Source: Pseudomonadota bacterium (GTDB lineage: Bacteria; Myxococcota_A; UBA796; SXON01). From it: 57,869 nucleotides of DNA. A program made the position numbers and the translations under genes. Positions within the stretch are counted from its first letter, which is position 1, and each line of letters begins with the position of its first letter. Of the stretch, positions 11,142 through 20,314 are shown piece after piece. The notes under the pieces are model-generated. The model worked only from the letters and a program-made list of their open reading frames with translations, was not told the origin of the DNA and ran no database searches. The stretch covers positions 1 to 57,869 of the forward strand of contig JAUXTN010000190.1 in the NCBI GenBank assembly GCA_030684355.1, written 5' to 3'.

Positions 11142-12014
11142 ATGCGCCCTCCGATCCTCCTCGTCACCGGCCTGCTCGCCGGCCTGCTCACCGGGTGCAG
11201 CGACCACCTCCTCGTCTACGAGAAGACAGTGGACTCGGGTGACACCGCGCCGGATACCGACGTCGAGACGGACACGGACACCGACACCGACACCGATACC
11301 GACACCGACACCGACACCGACACCGATACGGACACCGACACCGATACCGCCCCCGCCGTCTGCGAGCGCATCCTCCTGTACTCGACCGAGGGCACGGAGG
11401 GGGCCGGGCGGGCGATGGGCCTCTTCGACGGGATCCGCTCGGACCCGACCCTCGCCCGGTGGGACGTCGACGTGCGCGAGCGCGCGGACGACGGCGCGCT
11501 CACCGCCGCCCTCGTCGGCGACTACAGCCAGCTCTGGATCGTCGCGACGGACAAGGACTTCGGCACCGCGCTCGACTTCGCCGAGGTGCGCGTCGTGCGC
11601 GACTTCGTGGACGCCGGGAACGGCCTGCTCCTCGCCGCCGGCCCGACCGGCACGGAGTCGTACGGAGACGACGTGAACCTCGTCGCCGAGCTCTACGGCG
11701 TGGAGTTCGACGACGACCTGCGCGAGGGCGCCGACGGCGAGGCCCTCCGCGTCGGGAGCCCCGATCCCACCCTGCTCTCCGGCGTGTCCGAGCTCCCCGG
11801 CTTCGCGTCGGTCTCCGGGCTCGTGCTCACCGACACCGCCGTGCAGGTCGCCGCCACCATCGCGAGCGAGACCGCGCTCGCCTACCGCGACGACGGCCAG
11901 CGGGTCGTGTTCGACCGCTCGTTCCACGGCTGGCAGGACCTCTACCGGGACTCGGGCGACCAGGCGGCGCTCGTCGGCAACGTGGCGACGTTCCTGGAGC
12001 CGTGCGCGCCGTAG
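11142..12014 (+). CDS. Lipoprotein with Thr-Asp linker and glutamine-amidotransferase-like fold
   Basis: A 290-residue lipoprotein: MRPPILLVTGLLAGLLTGCSD with the lipidated Cys at 19. A (Thr-Asp)n linker spans residues about 35-70 and keeps the folded part away from the membrane. The C-terminal 210 residues alternate strands and helices (RILLYSTEG, LWIVATDKDF, VRDFVDAGNGLLLAAGP, RVVFDRSFHG), in the style of a DUF4350/class I glutamine-amidotransferase-like Rossmann domain without a visible catalytic Cys. It is probably a ligand-binding or structural surface protein. A similar linker occurs in the gene at 57009-57530. Confidence 0.85.
   Translation: MRPPILLVTGLLAGLLTGCSDHLLVYEKTVDSGDTAPDTDVETDTDTDTDTDTDTDTDTDTDTDTDTDTAPAVCERILLYSTEGTEGAGRAMGLFDGIRSDPTLARWDVDVRERADDGALTAALVGDYSQLWIVATDKDFGTALDFAEVRVVRDFVDAGNGLLLAAGPTGTESYGDDVNLVAELYGVEFDDDLREGADGEALRVGSPDPTLLSGVSELPGFASVSGLVLTDTAVQVAATIASETALAYRDDGQRVVFDRSFHGWQDLYRDSGDQAALVGNVATFLEPCAP
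11265..11349 (+). repeat. Hexanucleotide GACACC-type repeat coding for (Thr-Asp)n
   Basis: About 14 imperfect copies of a 6-bp unit (gacaccgacacc with gatacc and gacacg variants) encode the acidic linker of the lipoprotein. Unit gain or loss changes linker length without a frameshift. Confidence 0.9.
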
Positions 12015-12062
12015 CGAGGGCGCCGTAGCGAAGGCACCGGTGCGCGCCGGTTAGATCCGCCG

Positions 12063-12854
12063 ATGCCCCTCCGCAGCGTCTCCCTCGACCAGCTCAAGAT
12101 CCGCGACGAGCGCGCGTTCCGCCACATCGGGCTCTACGCGGCGCTCAAGCAGCTCCTCCTCGACGACCGCTTCCTCTTCCGCGTCGCGGAGGAGGGCTCG
12201 AGCTGGCAGCGCGTGATGTTCCTCAACCTCACGTTCTGGAACGCCAACGAGCCGAGCGACGTGCTGGAGGACACCTCCATCGACGCCGACGTCGTCGCCC
12301 ACGCCGCGTGGCACCACGCCACCCGCAAGGCGCTCGTGAAGGCGGGCGCCCCGATGACCGCGGACGCCCTCTTCCTCGGCGAGTCCGTCGCGAGCGCGTT
12401 CGACCTCTACCTGGTCGGCCGCACGCTCGGGCACGTGAAGCCCTCCGGAAAGAGCAGCGGCTCCTCCTTCCTCGACACCCAGGTCCCCGCGATGGCCACG
12501 GTGGCGGAGGACGCCGGGCTCTCCGCGGGTGCGTTCGAGGCCCTCCTCCGCACCGTCGCCGCCGACCCCGAGCGCGCCTTCGAGGACCTCCGCCAGCTCC
12601 TCTACGACGTCGCCACCACGCTCGTGACCTGCGACGGCGTGGACGCCGGCGCCGACGCCCTCCGCGGCTTCAGCGGCCACCGCTTCGCGGCGCTGCTGCA
12701 CCACTACGAGGTCTCCAACTGGGTGCTCTACGGGCGGGCCTATGCACGGGGGCTCACCGACCCGGACGTGCGCGCCATCGACCAGGCGTTGCGGGCGGCG
12801 CCGGTCTCCCTGGATTGGTTGGAGGCGCGCTGGTTGGGCGGGACCGCCGCCTGA
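12063..12854 (+). CDS. Conserved hypothetical protein, His-rich helical
   Basis: A 263-residue soluble protein, mostly helical, with no signal peptide or membrane segment. Histidines occur at HIGLY, AHAAWHHATRKA (residues about 80-91) and LLHHYEV, and cysteine is nearly absent. The AxHAAWHH element could bind a metal, but I recognise no family. ATG 12063 is the first start after the preceding lipoprotein (48-bp gap, same strand), so co-transcription is possible. It is convergent with the operon ending at 12925. Confidence 0.82.
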   Translation: MPLRSVSLDQLKIRDERAFRHIGLYAALKQLLLDDRFLFRVAEEGSSWQRVMFLNLTFWNANEPSDVLEDTSIDADVVAHAAWHHATRKALVKAGAPMTADALFLGESVASAFDLYLVGRTLGHVKPSGKSSGSSFLDTQVPAMATVAEDAGLSAGAFEALLRTVAADPERAFEDLRQLLYDVATTLVTCDGVDAGADALRGFSGHRFAALLHHYEVSNWVLYGRAYARGLTDPDVRAIDQALRAAPVSLDWLEARWLGGTAA

Positions 12855-12924
12855 CCCCGGGCTGCCCGAAGCCGCGACGCCGCGACGAGCCCCCGCATCA
12901 GCGCGACCCCGGGCCGCCCGTCGC

Positions 12925-14181
12925 CTACACCCCGCCGATGGCCTCCGCCGCCACGAACTCGGCGGGGTCGACCCCGGCGAGGGTCAACAACGTGGCGCCG
13001 AGCCCCTCGACATCGGGGACGACGCCGCCCGCCGCGAGGTCGCCGCTGACCGGGTCCACCGGGCGCCCGTAGAAGTTGGAATCGAGCCCGCCGACGACCC
13101 GCCCGCCGGAGACGCCCGCGCCCACGAGCAGGACGCTGGTGTAGGGCCAATGGTCCTTGCCGTCCGCGCTGTTGAGTTGGGCGGTCCGCCCCATCTCCGA
13201 GTAGACGACCACGGTGGTCTCCTCGAGCAGCGTCGGAGCGGCCTCGCCGGGGGTCAGCGCGAGCATCTGCATCAGTTGGTTGAGCCCGTAGAAGAGGTCC
13301 TCGAAGAGCGGGCCCTGGATGGGGTCGTTCTCGGCGTGGGTGTCCCAAGCGAGCGCGCTGCCGCCGCTGTCGAGGCTCACGCAGCGCGACACCCCCCGGG
13401 CGAGCACGTCCACCGCCACGGCCGCCTGGCTCGCGAGGTCGGCGCCGCCGGAGAAGTCCACGATCCACTTCAGCTCCTTGAGCGCCGTGGCGCGCTCGAG
13501 CGACGCCTCGAGGTCCGCCCCGAGCTGCGCCGCCCCCGGCGAGCGCGCACCCGCCGCCCACGCCGCCGTGCGCCGGCCGACCCAGCGGTCGAGGACGCTC
13601 TCGGCGGGGGCCACGGGCGCGCGTGTCGGGAGGTCGCTCGTCGCGAGCGCGGTGCCCGAGAGCAGCGACTCCAACTGCCCGAAGCTGCCGGTGCGGGCGA
13701 CGGCGGTGCCGCGGTCTCCGGGGAAGCTCGGCCCGGCCAGCACCACGTGCGGGAGGATGCGCGCGCCGCCCTCGCTACCGATGATGGCGGGCCAGTCGGG
13801 GCGCAAGCCGGACACGCTCCCGGTGAGGATGAGCATGCGGCAGATGTCGTGGGCGATCGACGGCACGAGGACGCCGTTGAGGATGACCGACCGGGGCGCC
13901 CACGTGTCGAAGAACGCCGAGACGGAGGGGCGCCCGGGGTGGGCGACGTAGGGCAGCCCGTGGGCGTTCCCGGGCTCCGCGCCGGCCTCGAGGTCGGCCC
14001 CGGCGAGGTCGAACACCGGCTGGAAGACCCGCGTGGGGTCCCACCCGCCCTGCGCGCCGACGAAGAGGAACTTGCGGGTCGCGGCGCCGGGGTCCGTGCC
14101 AACGCCCGCGCGGGCCGGCCGGGCGAGCATCGCGCCGCCGACGAGCGCGCCCAGCGATCCGAGGAACTGGCGGCGTCGCAT
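12925..14181 (-). CDS. DUF1501 family exported protein (Tat signal)
   Basis: A 418-residue protein with a twin-arginine leader, MRRRQFLGSLGALVGGAML, and then a DUF1501/sulfatase-like body. Recognisable segments are FLFVGAQGGWDPTRV, AWDTHAEND, TLLEETTVVVYSEMGRT, DGKDHWPYTSVLLVGAGV and GGRVVGGLD, all typical of DUF1501 proteins of Planctomycetota and Myxococcota. These are usually encoded next to PSD/DUF1592-type haem-motif proteins, as here. The start overlaps the stop of the preceding gene by one base (TGATG). The biochemical activity of the family is not established; export across the inner membrane via Tat is inferred from the leader. Confidence 0.92.
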   Translation of the reverse strand: MRRRQFLGSLGALVGGAMLARPARAGVGTDPGAATRKFLFVGAQGGWDPTRVFQPVFDLAGADLEAGAEPGNAHGLPYVAHPGRPSVSAFFDTWAPRSVILNGVLVPSIAHDICRMLILTGSVSGLRPDWPAIIGSEGGARILPHVVLAGPSFPGDRGTAVARTGSFGQLESLLSGTALATSDLPTRAPVAPAESVLDRWVGRRTAAWAAGARSPGAAQLGADLEASLERATALKELKWIVDFSGGADLASQAAVAVDVLARGVSRCVSLDSGGSALAWDTHAENDPIQGPLFEDLFYGLNQLMQMLALTPGEAAPTLLEETTVVVYSEMGRTAQLNSADGKDHWPYTSVLLVGAGVSGGRVVGGLDSNFYGRPVDPVSGDLAAGGVVPDVEGLGATLLTLAGVDPAEFVAAEAIGGV

Positions 14182-15806
14182 CAGTACACCAACAGGCGCG
14201 GGTCGCGCAGCAGCGCCGAGAGCAGGCCGGCCCAGGCGGCGCGGGGGTCCCGGGTGATGGCGTAGAGGTCGGCCCAGAGCTCCAACGCGGCGGTGACCTC
14301 GTCGCCCTCCGCGGTCACGCGCGCGCCGTAGAGCCGCCAGTGCAAGGCTTGGATCGCCGAGATCATGGCGCCGGGGTCGGTCTCGGGGGTCTCCGTGAAC
14401 GCGAGGCCCGCGAAGAGCCGCTCGGGCAGGGTGTGCACGGTGTACCAGGCCGCGGCCTCGGCCAGCCGCTCGTGGACCAGCACCAGGGTGGCGTTGGGGG
14501 TCGTCGCCGATCGCGTGACATTGTAGCCGTCGGCGGCCCCGGCCAACGTCCGGAAGCCCACCGCCTCGGCGACGAGGAGGTCTCCCTTGTCCTCCAGGCC
14601 CGCGGCATCGACGCCGAGCGCGTCGTAGCCGCCCGCCACCGTCCACCGGTACCCCGTGAGGTCCTCGATCTCGGACGCGAGCACCGCGGGGGTCACCAAT
14701 CGTGCCGGCACCCCGCCAGTAGTGTCCGCCGCCGCCCGGTACGCCGGGTCCGAGAGGATGGAGGCGAACAAGGCCCGCATCGTGACACCCCCCGCCAGGA
14801 AGGCGTCCCGGTGGCGTACCAACGCGTCGGTGTCCGCCAACGTCGCCTCACGCCGGAGGAGCAACTGCCACGCCTGCTCCACCGCGCAGGTGGGAAAACG
14901 CTCGTCCGCCGCGATCTGCTGCCCCAGGTCGGCGAGCGAGCTGCCCGGCTCCCCGAAGTAGGCCGGCGCCACGAACGTGTAGTCCTGCCACAGCCGCTCC
15001 CGCTCGGGGTGGTAGCCGCGGAGCTCGACGCCGTCGTAGTAGTCGAACCACCAGAACCCGAAGAGGTAGCTCGCGAGCGGATCGAGGGTGTGGTGGCAGT
15101 TCACGCAGCCGGGGTCGTTCAACAGGGCGTCCGCGACGGCGGCCTCGTCGAGCAGGTTCACCGAGCGGTCGAACTCCAGCGGTCGGGTCAGGTAGTCGTT
15201 GCACAGGAACAAGCGGCTGACGATGTTGGCCCGCTTGCGGTTGGCGTTGCTGTCGGTGGACGTGTAGCGCCACCACAACGCGTTGCCCGCGAGTACCCCG
15301 GCCGCCGGGCGCCCGTCGGTGTACCGCGACTTCACCCACCCCGTGCTGCCCTCGGGGTACTCCACGGGCCAGACGGCGCCGAGCACCTCGTTGGCCATCG
15401 TCCAATCGCCGGTCACGATCTCGGTCCAGGGCAGGTCGTGGTCCGCGGCGTAGCCGAGCACGCGCAGGGGCTCGTCCCCCACCGCCGCGACGAAGGCGTG
15501 CTCGTCGTCGCGATCGTAGGCCGCGGCGTTCACCGTGTAGGAGTCGCTGCGGGTCAGGTAGAGCTCAGCCCAGAGGTCCCCGACGCGGCTCCCGAAGCGG
15601 GGGTCCTGGAGGTAGCCGGCGACGAGGCCGTCGAGCGCGCCGGGGTCGGCCTCGAGCGCCGCGTACTCCTCCTCGGAGGGGCGCACGCCGCGCACGTCCA
15701 GGCTGGTGCGCACGAGCACGTCCAGCGGCGCCATGGTCGCGGCGGGGGGGGCCCCTGGGTCCTCGACCACCGGGGCGCACGCGAGCGCGAGGAGGAGGGT
15801 CACCAT
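14181..15806 (-). CDS. DUF1549/DUF1592-like exported protein with one haem c motif
   Basis: A 541-residue protein that starts MVTLLLALACAP, a short lipobox with Cys10. The N-terminal region has DVLVRTSLDVRGVRPSEEE and YLQDPRFGSRVGDLWAELY, the style of Planctomycete/Myxococcota cytochrome-associated proteins. The central RANIVSRLFLCNDY and DPGCVNCHHTLDP carries a CxxCH haem site. The C-terminal half is helical (YNVTRSATTPNATLVLVHERLAEAAAWY). It is partnered with the adjacent DUF1501 gene. ATG 15806 overlaps the upstream lipoprotein stop by 7 bp. The precise Pfam assignment within this PSD-type group is uncertain. Confidence 0.85.
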   Translation of the reverse strand: MVTLLLALACAPVVEDPGAPPAATMAPLDVLVRTSLDVRGVRPSEEEYAALEADPGALDGLVAGYLQDPRFGSRVGDLWAELYLTRSDSYTVNAAAYDRDDEHAFVAAVGDEPLRVLGYAADHDLPWTEIVTGDWTMANEVLGAVWPVEYPEGSTGWVKSRYTDGRPAAGVLAGNALWWRYTSTDSNANRKRANIVSRLFLCNDYLTRPLEFDRSVNLLDEAAVADALLNDPGCVNCHHTLDPLASYLFGFWWFDYYDGVELRGYHPERERLWQDYTFVAPAYFGEPGSSLADLGQQIAADERFPTCAVEQAWQLLLRREATLADTDALVRHRDAFLAGGVTMRALFASILSDPAYRAAADTTGGVPARLVTPAVLASEIEDLTGYRWTVAGGYDALGVDAAGLEDKGDLLVAEAVGFRTLAGAADGYNVTRSATTPNATLVLVHERLAEAAAWYTVHTLPERLFAGLAFTETPETDPGAMISAIQALHWRLYGARVTAEGDEVTAALELWADLYAITRDPRAAWAGLLSALLRDPRLLVY

Positions 15807-16765
15807 GGGCCGCTGTCGTCCCAGTCGGTGAGCGGCGTGAAGTCGAGGCACACCTCGTAGAGCGCCGCCCCTTCGAACCAGACGGTGCCGCAGCCGTCGC
15901 ACCGCGCGGCGTCGGAGGCCTCGGTGTCCCCACCGTCCACGCGCAGCTCGTACCAGTGGCCCGCGTCGTCCCGCGCGGAGATCCCACCGGTGGGCTCGGC
16001 CGCGCAGCTCAGGTCGGCGCCGGTGTCCCCGGTGTCGCCCGCGCCCGCCCCCGCCCCGGCGGTCACCACCACCCCCTCGAACCGCACGGTCCCGAGCGGC
16101 GCGCTGAACCCGTCGATGCCCCCTTGGAGCTGCAGGCCGCGCCCGTCGGACCCGTCCGCGAACCGGTTCCCGATCATCTCCAGATCGAGCGCGTACCCCT
16201 CGCCGAGCCAGGTGCCGTCGGCCTCGGCGCCGTCCCACCGGAACGTGCCGGAGACGCGCGAGAGCCACACCTTCTGCCCCTGGCCCTCGGCAACGCTCCC
16301 CTCGACGCGCCCGCCGAGGTGGAACACGCGCCCGTCCGCGAGCGTGATGTCGGAGGCCCCCCACAACGCGAGCCCGTCGTGGGTGTAGTCGGCGCTGTCG
16401 GGCGTCTCGGCGAAGAACGTGTAGCCGTCGAAGCGATCGCCGGTCGGGGTGACGCAGTCGTCGTACCAGTACTGGAACTCGCCGAGGCCGAGGTAGTGCG
16501 GGCACCCCGGCGCCTGGCTCCGCATCGCGGCGTCGTACCCGGCGAGGATGGGCCCGGCGTCGAACGTGCGCGCGAGCACCACCGCCTGCTGCAGCCGCGC
16601 GGTGAGCGCCGCGGCCGAGACCAGCGCGTCGGCCCCGCCGTCGTCGTAGTCCCAGGCGAGGGGCGCCGCCGCCTCGACCGGCGCGGGGGCCGGCTCCGAC
16701 GGGGCCACGCAGCCGCACAGCCCGCCGACGGCGAGGAGCAGCGGCAGCGTGCGCACGGAGAGCAT
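15800..16765 (-). CDS. Lipoprotein, beta-rich
   Basis: Translation from ATG 16765 gives 321 residues with leader MLSVRTLPLLLAVGGLCGC (lipidated Cys19). An in-frame ATG 48 bp upstream would bury the leader, so the later start is preferred. The body has CPHYLGLGEFQYWYDDCVT, many Trp/Tyr and repeated beta-hairpin phrases (GTFRWDGAEADGTWLGEGY). It ends with a Cys-rich segment DAARCDGCGTVWFEGAALY. The family is not recognised. It lies 60 bp downstream of the next gene on the same strand and overlaps the haem-motif gene, so it belongs to the five-gene unit. Confidence 0.85.
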   Translation of the reverse strand: MLSVRTLPLLLAVGGLCGCVAPSEPAPAPVEAAAPLAWDYDDGGADALVSAAALTARLQQAVVLARTFDAGPILAGYDAAMRSQAPGCPHYLGLGEFQYWYDDCVTPTGDRFDGYTFFAETPDSADYTHDGLALWGASDITLADGRVFHLGGRVEGSVAEGQGQKVWLSRVSGTFRWDGAEADGTWLGEGYALDLEMIGNRFADGSDGRGLQLQGGIDGFSAPLGTVRFEGVVVTAGAGAGAGDTGDTGADLSCAAEPTGGISARDDAGHWYELRVDGGDTEASDAARCDGCGTVWFEGAALYEVCLDFTPLTDWDDSGPW

Positions 16766-16825
16766 CCTCCTCGGTAGCACGAGCGGCGCACGACCGTCCC
16801 GCGGATCGACCACCCCCGGACCCTG

Positions 16826-19333
16826 CTACTCCGCGCCGTCCTCCTCCTCGACGGTCGCCTGCTGCGCGGCCTTCGCCTTCGCCGCCGCGACGATCGGATC
16901 GAGCTTCGCCGGCGGCATGGACGTGCGGCGCACCTGGCCCGGGTAGGCCCGGCTGGAGCCCGGGCTCCACGCGGGCAGGCCGGGCTCGCGGTACGACGGC
17001 ATGTCCTGGAGCTTCAGGAACGCCTTCATCGCGTCGTCCGGCTCGGCCTTGGCGATGGCGGGCAGGTTCGGGTCCGTGCGGGAGGCCATGAGCCACTGGT
17101 ACATCGCGGACAGGCCGTGGTGCACGTAGTCGATGCGCACCTTCGGCTCGTTCAAGGCGTACTTGATGCCGCCCATGATCTCGAGCGGGCGCGAGTAGAA
17201 GTTGCTGTCGATGCCGTCGTGCTGCATCTGGAAGCCCATCCGCACGGCCTCGCGCGTGTGCTTCTCGAAGTACGGCGCCTGCGCGGCGTCCATGCGCAGC
17301 GCCATGTCGTAGGCGGCCGCGGTGCCCTCAGCGTAGCAGAAGGCCTGCATCGCCGGCAATTCCCCGGCGAACTTGTAGTAGCCGCCGACGTAGTCGGGGA
17401 ACGGCGCGTTGTCCTCGGTGTACTCGTAGGTGTCGATCATCCAGCGGCCGACGTCGAGGCCGAACGCCGCGACGTCCTTCGCCTCGGGCTTCACCCGGGT
17501 GTAGGCGGCGGCGGCCATGACGGTCCACGGGCCGAACTGCACGAGCTCGAGCCGGGTCGCGTTGTCATAGGTGTACGCCGGCCAGGGCCCGCCCTCGGAC
17601 TTCTTCGCGGCGCGCTCTTCGAACCAGGGCTTGTAGTAGGCGAAGAACTTGGGGAGCGGCTCGAGGTACTGCGGGTCGTTGAAGTACTCGTACAGGTAGA
17701 TGAGCGAGAGCGCGGCCTCGCCGGGGACGATGTCGTTGACCTGGGCGGGGAACTCGCCGGTCTTCGGGTTCCAGTACCCGCGGAAGGTGCCGGAGTCCGC
17801 CTGCATGAACATGACGAACTTGCCGAACTTGCGCATCAGCTCGTCGTTGCTGTGGTCGCCGGTGGTCTTGGCCACCTCGATCATGCCGAGGAGCGCGACG
17901 ACGACGCTGCCGAGCTTGGTCTGGCCGGCGTGCGTCATGTACGCCATGCCGTCCTTCTCGCCGAGCCAGCGCAGCGTCCAGTCCTGGGCGCGGATCGCGC
18001 CTTCGAGGAACTCCGGGCGCGGGTCGAGCGTGTAGGCCTGCCAGAGGTTCCACGTGGCGAGGGTGTGGCGCACGTGGTTGTACTCGTTGGAGTACCGGTT
18101 CTCCTCGGGCCAGAACTTGTAGGTGACCTCGCCCTCGGCGTTGAGGTTCGCGAGGTACCACTCGCCGGCGAGCAGGATCGACTCGCGCACGGTCGTCTGG
18201 TTGACGAAGTCGAGCGGGACCGGCGGGGTGCCGCGGTACATCGGCACGACGCCCTTCCCGGGCACCTCGAGGTAGTGGACGGTGCGGATCATCTCCAGCT
18301 CGGTCTCGGATTCGCGCCAGGGCCGGAGGCTGTCCCACTTGAAGTCCTTCGCGATGCCGCGCAGGAAGCTGTCCGCCTTCGTGATGCCGCGGGTGCTCGA
18401 CACGGAGCCCGGCCACACGCCGCTCTGCTTCTTGTCGCCGACGCGGTCCAGCAGGATCGCCCCGTCGATGCCAATCTCGAAGAGGTCCTCGAGGGTGCCC
18501 TCGTCCCGCGGGACCACGTGGGCGCGCTCGGTGACGCGGTGCAGCTCGATGGAGATGTCGTCCATCTGGTAGGCGAGCGGGGGGAACCCGAGGGGCTCCT
18601 TGCCGCGCCGGTGCATGGTCTCCAGGTCGTTCGCGATCTCCATGAGGGCGCGGTCGAGCGTGGCGCCTTCCGCGAGCGAGAACGCCAGCTCCTGGCCGTG
18701 CGCGCGCAGGCTCGCCACGAGGGTCCACTTGTTGCGCTCGGGCTTCACCGGCGGGAACAGCGCGGGCTTCTTGCCGGAGAGCGACTCGCGCAGCCAGGCG
18801 ATCGACTGGCGGGCGAGCTCGGGCGAGAACTGGAGCGGCTTGTCGACCACGAGGTAGATGAGGGCCCCCTCTTCGACGCGGGCGAGCTGGAAGCGATCGA
18901 GCCCGTCGTGGTTGTAGAGGCGCGACATCACGTTCTTCGAGCGGTCCATCGAGGGCCGGAGCGCCGAGTGGACGATGAGCACGCGGGCGCCGGTCTCGCG
19001 GAGGGCGTCGGCCGCCGCGGCCTCGTCCGTGCCGAGCATCAGCTCGACGAGCTTGGCGTCGCCCTGGATGTCCTTCACGGAGATCGAAGGATCGAGGCCA
19101 TTTATTTTCCCGGGCACGTCCACGTAGACCGGGGCCTTGACCTCTTTCACGAAGGCGGCGCCGTCGTTGGACAGCGACACGGAGTCGGCCTGGGTCCAGG
19201 CCATCTCGACGCGTGCGCGGTAGCCGGGGGCGGAGACGAGGATGCCATCGTTGCTGGCGAGGACCACGGCCGACGGCGTCGTGCCGCCCTCCTGACAACC
19301 CAGGACGAGGGCGAGGGCGAGCGAGAGCAGCAT
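16826..19333 (-). CDS. Large lipoprotein: AMMECR1-like region plus (alpha/alpha)6-toroid region
   Basis: An 835-residue protein starting MLLSLALALVLGCQEGG (lipidated Cys13). The segment from about residue 195 to 360 (LVASLRAHGQELAFSLAEG ... DDISIELHRVTE ... IGIDGAILLDRVG ... FLRGIAKDFKWDSLRPW) follows the strand and helix order of AMMECR1 domains. From about 375 to 740 there are paired helices (HTLATWNLWQAYTLDPRPEF, GEAALSLIYLYEYFNDPQYL, YAEGTAAAYDMALRMDAAQA) typical of six-hairpin glycosidase or epimerase-like toroids. Catalytic residues cannot be assigned. The start is set at the lipobox; a longer in-frame start 48 bp upstream lacks a sensible leader. It is the second gene of the minus-strand unit. 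Confidence 0.85.
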   Translation of the reverse strand: MLLSLALALVLGCQEGGTTPSAVVLASNDGILVSAPGYRARVEMAWTQADSVSLSNDGAAFVKEVKAPVYVDVPGKINGLDPSISVKDIQGDAKLVELMLGTDEAAAADALRETGARVLIVHSALRPSMDRSKNVMSRLYNHDGLDRFQLARVEEGALIYLVVDKPLQFSPELARQSIAWLRESLSGKKPALFPPVKPERNKWTLVASLRAHGQELAFSLAEGATLDRALMEIANDLETMHRRGKEPLGFPPLAYQMDDISIELHRVTERAHVVPRDEGTLEDLFEIGIDGAILLDRVGDKKQSGVWPGSVSSTRGITKADSFLRGIAKDFKWDSLRPWRESETELEMIRTVHYLEVPGKGVVPMYRGTPPVPLDFVNQTTVRESILLAGEWYLANLNAEGEVTYKFWPEENRYSNEYNHVRHTLATWNLWQAYTLDPRPEFLEGAIRAQDWTLRWLGEKDGMAYMTHAGQTKLGSVVVALLGMIEVAKTTGDHSNDELMRKFGKFVMFMQADSGTFRGYWNPKTGEFPAQVNDIVPGEAALSLIYLYEYFNDPQYLEPLPKFFAYYKPWFEERAAKKSEGGPWPAYTYDNATRLELVQFGPWTVMAAAAYTRVKPEAKDVAAFGLDVGRWMIDTYEYTEDNAPFPDYVGGYYKFAGELPAMQAFCYAEGTAAAYDMALRMDAAQAPYFEKHTREAVRMGFQMQHDGIDSNFYSRPLEIMGGIKYALNEPKVRIDYVHHGLSAMYQWLMASRTDPNLPAIAKAEPDDAMKAFLKLQDMPSYREPGLPAWSPGSSRAYPGQVRRTSMPPAKLDPIVAAAKAKAAQQATVEEEDGAE

Positions 19334-19426
19334 GGGGCCTCCGGAAACCTCGTGCTTCACACGGTCCTCCCCGACGGGCAAGGCGGGGGCCGGTCGAGGG
19401 GGCCCCGGTCGCGTCGGGAGGCGGCC

Positions 19427-19774
19427 CTACTCGACGTCCACCCGGGCCTGCCATCGCGTGCCGTCCTCGCACGTCACGTCCACGATCTGCTCGACGCCCG
19501 CGGCCTCCGCGGTCACGTCGTAGGTCCACTTGGGGGCGTCGTCCGACATCGCGCTGTAGATGGGGTCCCGCGCGGACAACCCCTCGCCGAGCGCGACCGA
19601 GCACGGCGACGACGGCTCGGCCACGTACACGTTCGCGTAGAGGTGCTCGCCCACCGCGAGGGCGTACCAGCCGCACGAGTCCTCCACGACGCCATCGGGC
19701 GCGACCGCCGCGTCGGGGAAGCTACAGCCGCTCTCGTCCGGGGTGGCGCAGGCGAACAGGACGAAGAACAACAT
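19427..19774 (-). CDS. Small lipoprotein
   Basis: A 115-residue product: MLFFVLFACATPDESGC has a lipobox at Cys9, then a beta-rich body with four more cysteines (CGWYALAVGEHLYANVY, PCSVALGEG, VDVTCEDGTRWQARV). It is first in a run of five minus-strand genes of exported proteins (19774 down to 12925) and 93 bp upstream of the large lipoprotein. It is divergent from greB, so both promoters must lie in the 66 bp at 19775-19840. The family is not recognised. Confidence 0.75.
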   Translation of the reverse strand: MLFFVLFACATPDESGCSFPDAAVAPDGVVEDSCGWYALAVGEHLYANVYVAEPSSPCSVALGEGLSARDPIYSAMSDDAPKWTYDVTAEAAGVEQIVDVTCEDGTRWQARVDVE

Positions 19775-19840
19775 CGGGGCTCCGGGGGATGCGGCGAGGG
19801 GGCAGGCGTCGCACCCCCCGTGAACGGATATGGAGAGCGT

Positions 19841-20314
19841 ATGCCGTCGTACATCAGCCCCGAGGGGCATCGGAAGATCGTGGAGGAGTACAACTGGCTC
19901 CTCAAGGTGGAGCGTCCGCGCATCACGGCCGAGGTGACGTACGCCGCGAGCCTCGGGGATCGTTCCGACAACGCCGAGTATCGGTTCGGCAAGCAGCGCC
20001 TCCGCGAGATCGACCGGCGCCTCGGGTACCTCGGCAAGCGGCTCGACGGCATCGAGGTCGTCGACTCGTCGAAGTTCACCGGGGACACCGTGCTGTTCGG
20101 CGCGACCGTCGCGTTCGAGGACGAGGAGGGCGGGACCCAGGTCTGGACCATCCTCGGCGAGGACGAGGTCGACACCGAGAAGCGCCGCATCTCCTACGTC
20201 TCCCCGCTCGGCCGCGCGCTCCTCGGCAAGAAGGCGGGAGACGCCGTGGAGTTCGACACGCCCAAGGGCCGTCGCGACGTGACCATCCTCTCCGTGACCT
20301 ACCCGCGTGGCTAG
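19841..20314 (+). CDS. greB: Transcript cleavage factor GreB
   Basis: A 157-residue protein beginning MPSYISPEGHRKIVEEYNWL, with the acidic-tipped coiled coil (YAASLGDRSDNAEYRFGKQR, residues about 35-54) whose Asp/Glu pair is inserted into the RNA polymerase secondary channel. The C-terminal FKBP-like domain contains SPLGRALLGKKAGD. GreB rescues backtracked RNA polymerase by stimulating cleavage of the nascent RNA. The size matches the family (about 158). A good Shine-Dalgarno (GGAGAG, 19832-19837) sits just before ATG 19841. The stop overlaps the next gene by 8 bp. Confidence 0.95.
   Translation: MPSYISPEGHRKIVEEYNWLLKVERPRITAEVTYAASLGDRSDNAEYRFGKQRLREIDRRLGYLGKRLDGIEVVDSSKFTGDTVLFGATVAFEDEEGGTQVWTILGEDEVDTEKRRISYVSPLGRALLGKKAGDAVEFDTPKGRRDVTILSVTYPRG

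Noticed and set aside
17117..20314. Long plus-strand open frame ahead of greB
   Set aside because: Only the last 157 residues (greB) are credible; the rest is antisense to two lipoprotein genes.
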